Assembly (NCBI GenBank): GCA_029260055.1
Contig: JAJDDX010000467.1
Span: 1-42,783 of the forward strand
Direction of reading: 5' to 3'
DNA length: 42,783 nt
From: Phycisphaerae bacterium
GTDB taxonomy: Bacteria; Planctomycetota; Phycisphaerae; UBA1845
Shown here: positions 42,482 through 42,783 of the stretch, one piece after another
Numbering within the stretch: the stretch's first letter is position 1
How the letters are laid out: each line of letters begins with the position of its first letter
Notes under the pieces: model-generated
Told to the model about the DNA's origin: nothing
What the model saw: only the letters and a program-made list of their open reading frames with translations
Database searches by the model: none
Made by a program: the position numbers and the translations under genes

Positions 42482-42783
42482 TTAGAAATCGGCGTCGGTC
42501 AAACCGGTGTTGAATTCCACGTTGATCTGAACGTAGCTGCCGAGGAGTTCTTCCTTCTCGGCATCCGCATAGGCATAGACGCCTACGGGCACGAGCCACT
42601 CGGCATCCAGATAGACGACGAGCCGGCGATCGGGGTAGGGTCCGTCCACACCCGTGTAGGGCAGTTCCCTCTCGACCACGTAGCAGGGCCGGCCGTCGAG
42701 CGTGCCCTTACCCGTATAGCGAAGCGCGTAGCCGGGCTTGCCGCCCGCCATGTCGCAATACTTGATGATCAGGTCGAGCGAGT
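42482..42783 (-). CDS. DUF1571 family protein (partial at window edge)
   Basis: Only the C-terminal 99-100 residues are inside the window; the gene continues past 42783. The visible part has the family end: GTLDGRPCYVVE, RLVVYLDAEWLVPVGVYAY, then ELLGSYVQINVEFN and GLTDADF. DUF1571 is found mostly in planctomycetes and is predicted to be exported; its function is unknown. The stop codon is at 42482-42484, 42 bases past the end of the convergent secreted protein gene. Confidence 0.8.
   Translation of the reverse strand, partial: SLDLIIKYCDMAGGKPGYALRYTGKGTLDGRPCYVVERELPYTGVDGPYPDRRLVVYLDAEWLVPVGVYAYADAEKEELLGSYVQINVEFNTGLTDADF

Noticed and set aside
1-42783. CRISPR arrays, tRNA or rRNA genes, phage genes
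   Set aside because: I saw no regularly spaced direct repeats, no tRNA cloverleaf-like segments and no structural phage proteins. The repeats present are single palindromes.

Overview
The window is GC-rich chromosomal DNA with almost no tRNA-, rRNA- or phage-like content. It looks like a planctomycete, probably related to Phycisphaerae. The clues are a DUF1571 protein at the right edge, a secreted protein ending in a dockerin/EF-hand-like DxDGDGDVD segment, a lipoprotein with an Asn/Asp-rich linker (NANDQ-type repeats), many non-ATG starts, and families of short intergenic palindromes. This placement is inference from gene content only; no marker gene is present.

Layout. 132-4011 (minus): a sulfotransferase, a GT-C membrane glycosyltransferase and a split Alg13/Alg14 (PssE/PssD)-like glycosyltransferase, so surface-glycan synthesis. 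4259-9039 (plus): FxsA and DUF423 membrane proteins, the GatC and GatA subunits of the tRNA amidotransferase, a GNAT-like protein and a cytosine/aminofutalosine-deaminase-type amidohydrolase. 9251-11554 (minus): an MFS-like transporter and LexA, separated by a cluster of palindromic repeats. 12391-18107 (plus): a heavy-metal RND efflux operon whose adaptor carries duplicated Cys/His modules. 18200-18294: a remnant of an IS110-type element. 18729-19244: a Fur-family regulator. 19414-22164: a five-heme cytochrome c with a Cys/Asp-rich MopE-like tail. 22556-26715 (minus): an amidohydrolase lipoprotein, a NatA/NatB-like ABC exporter and a small winged-helix protein with a clear terminator. 27171-29419 (plus): a lipoprotein, an MBL-fold hydrolase and a GT2 enzyme.

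29379-36299 (minus) is the most interesting block. It is a tightly packed same-strand run. Its first gene encodes a small secreted precursor whose last 29 residues have the six-cysteine spacing of an inhibitor cystine knot. Next come a VKOR-DsbA-like fusion with a CxC site, a PqqD-like protein, an HprK-like kinase, a nucleotidyltransferase, a GT2 and a GT4. I propose a candidate system in which a disulfide-rich peptide is exported and oxidatively folded by a dedicated enzyme, beside an HPr-related kinase/PqqD/nucleotidyltransferase cassette and glycosyltransferases. The co-orientation, ATGA overlap and short gaps are seen directly; the joint function is inference.

36542-41064 (plus), divergent from that block, is a GT4-GH130-GT4 trio for a mannoside or related glycan. 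The window ends with a secreted dockerin-like protein (41576-42439) and a partial DUF1571 gene. The long ORFs lying opposite these genes are treated as GC-driven shadows.
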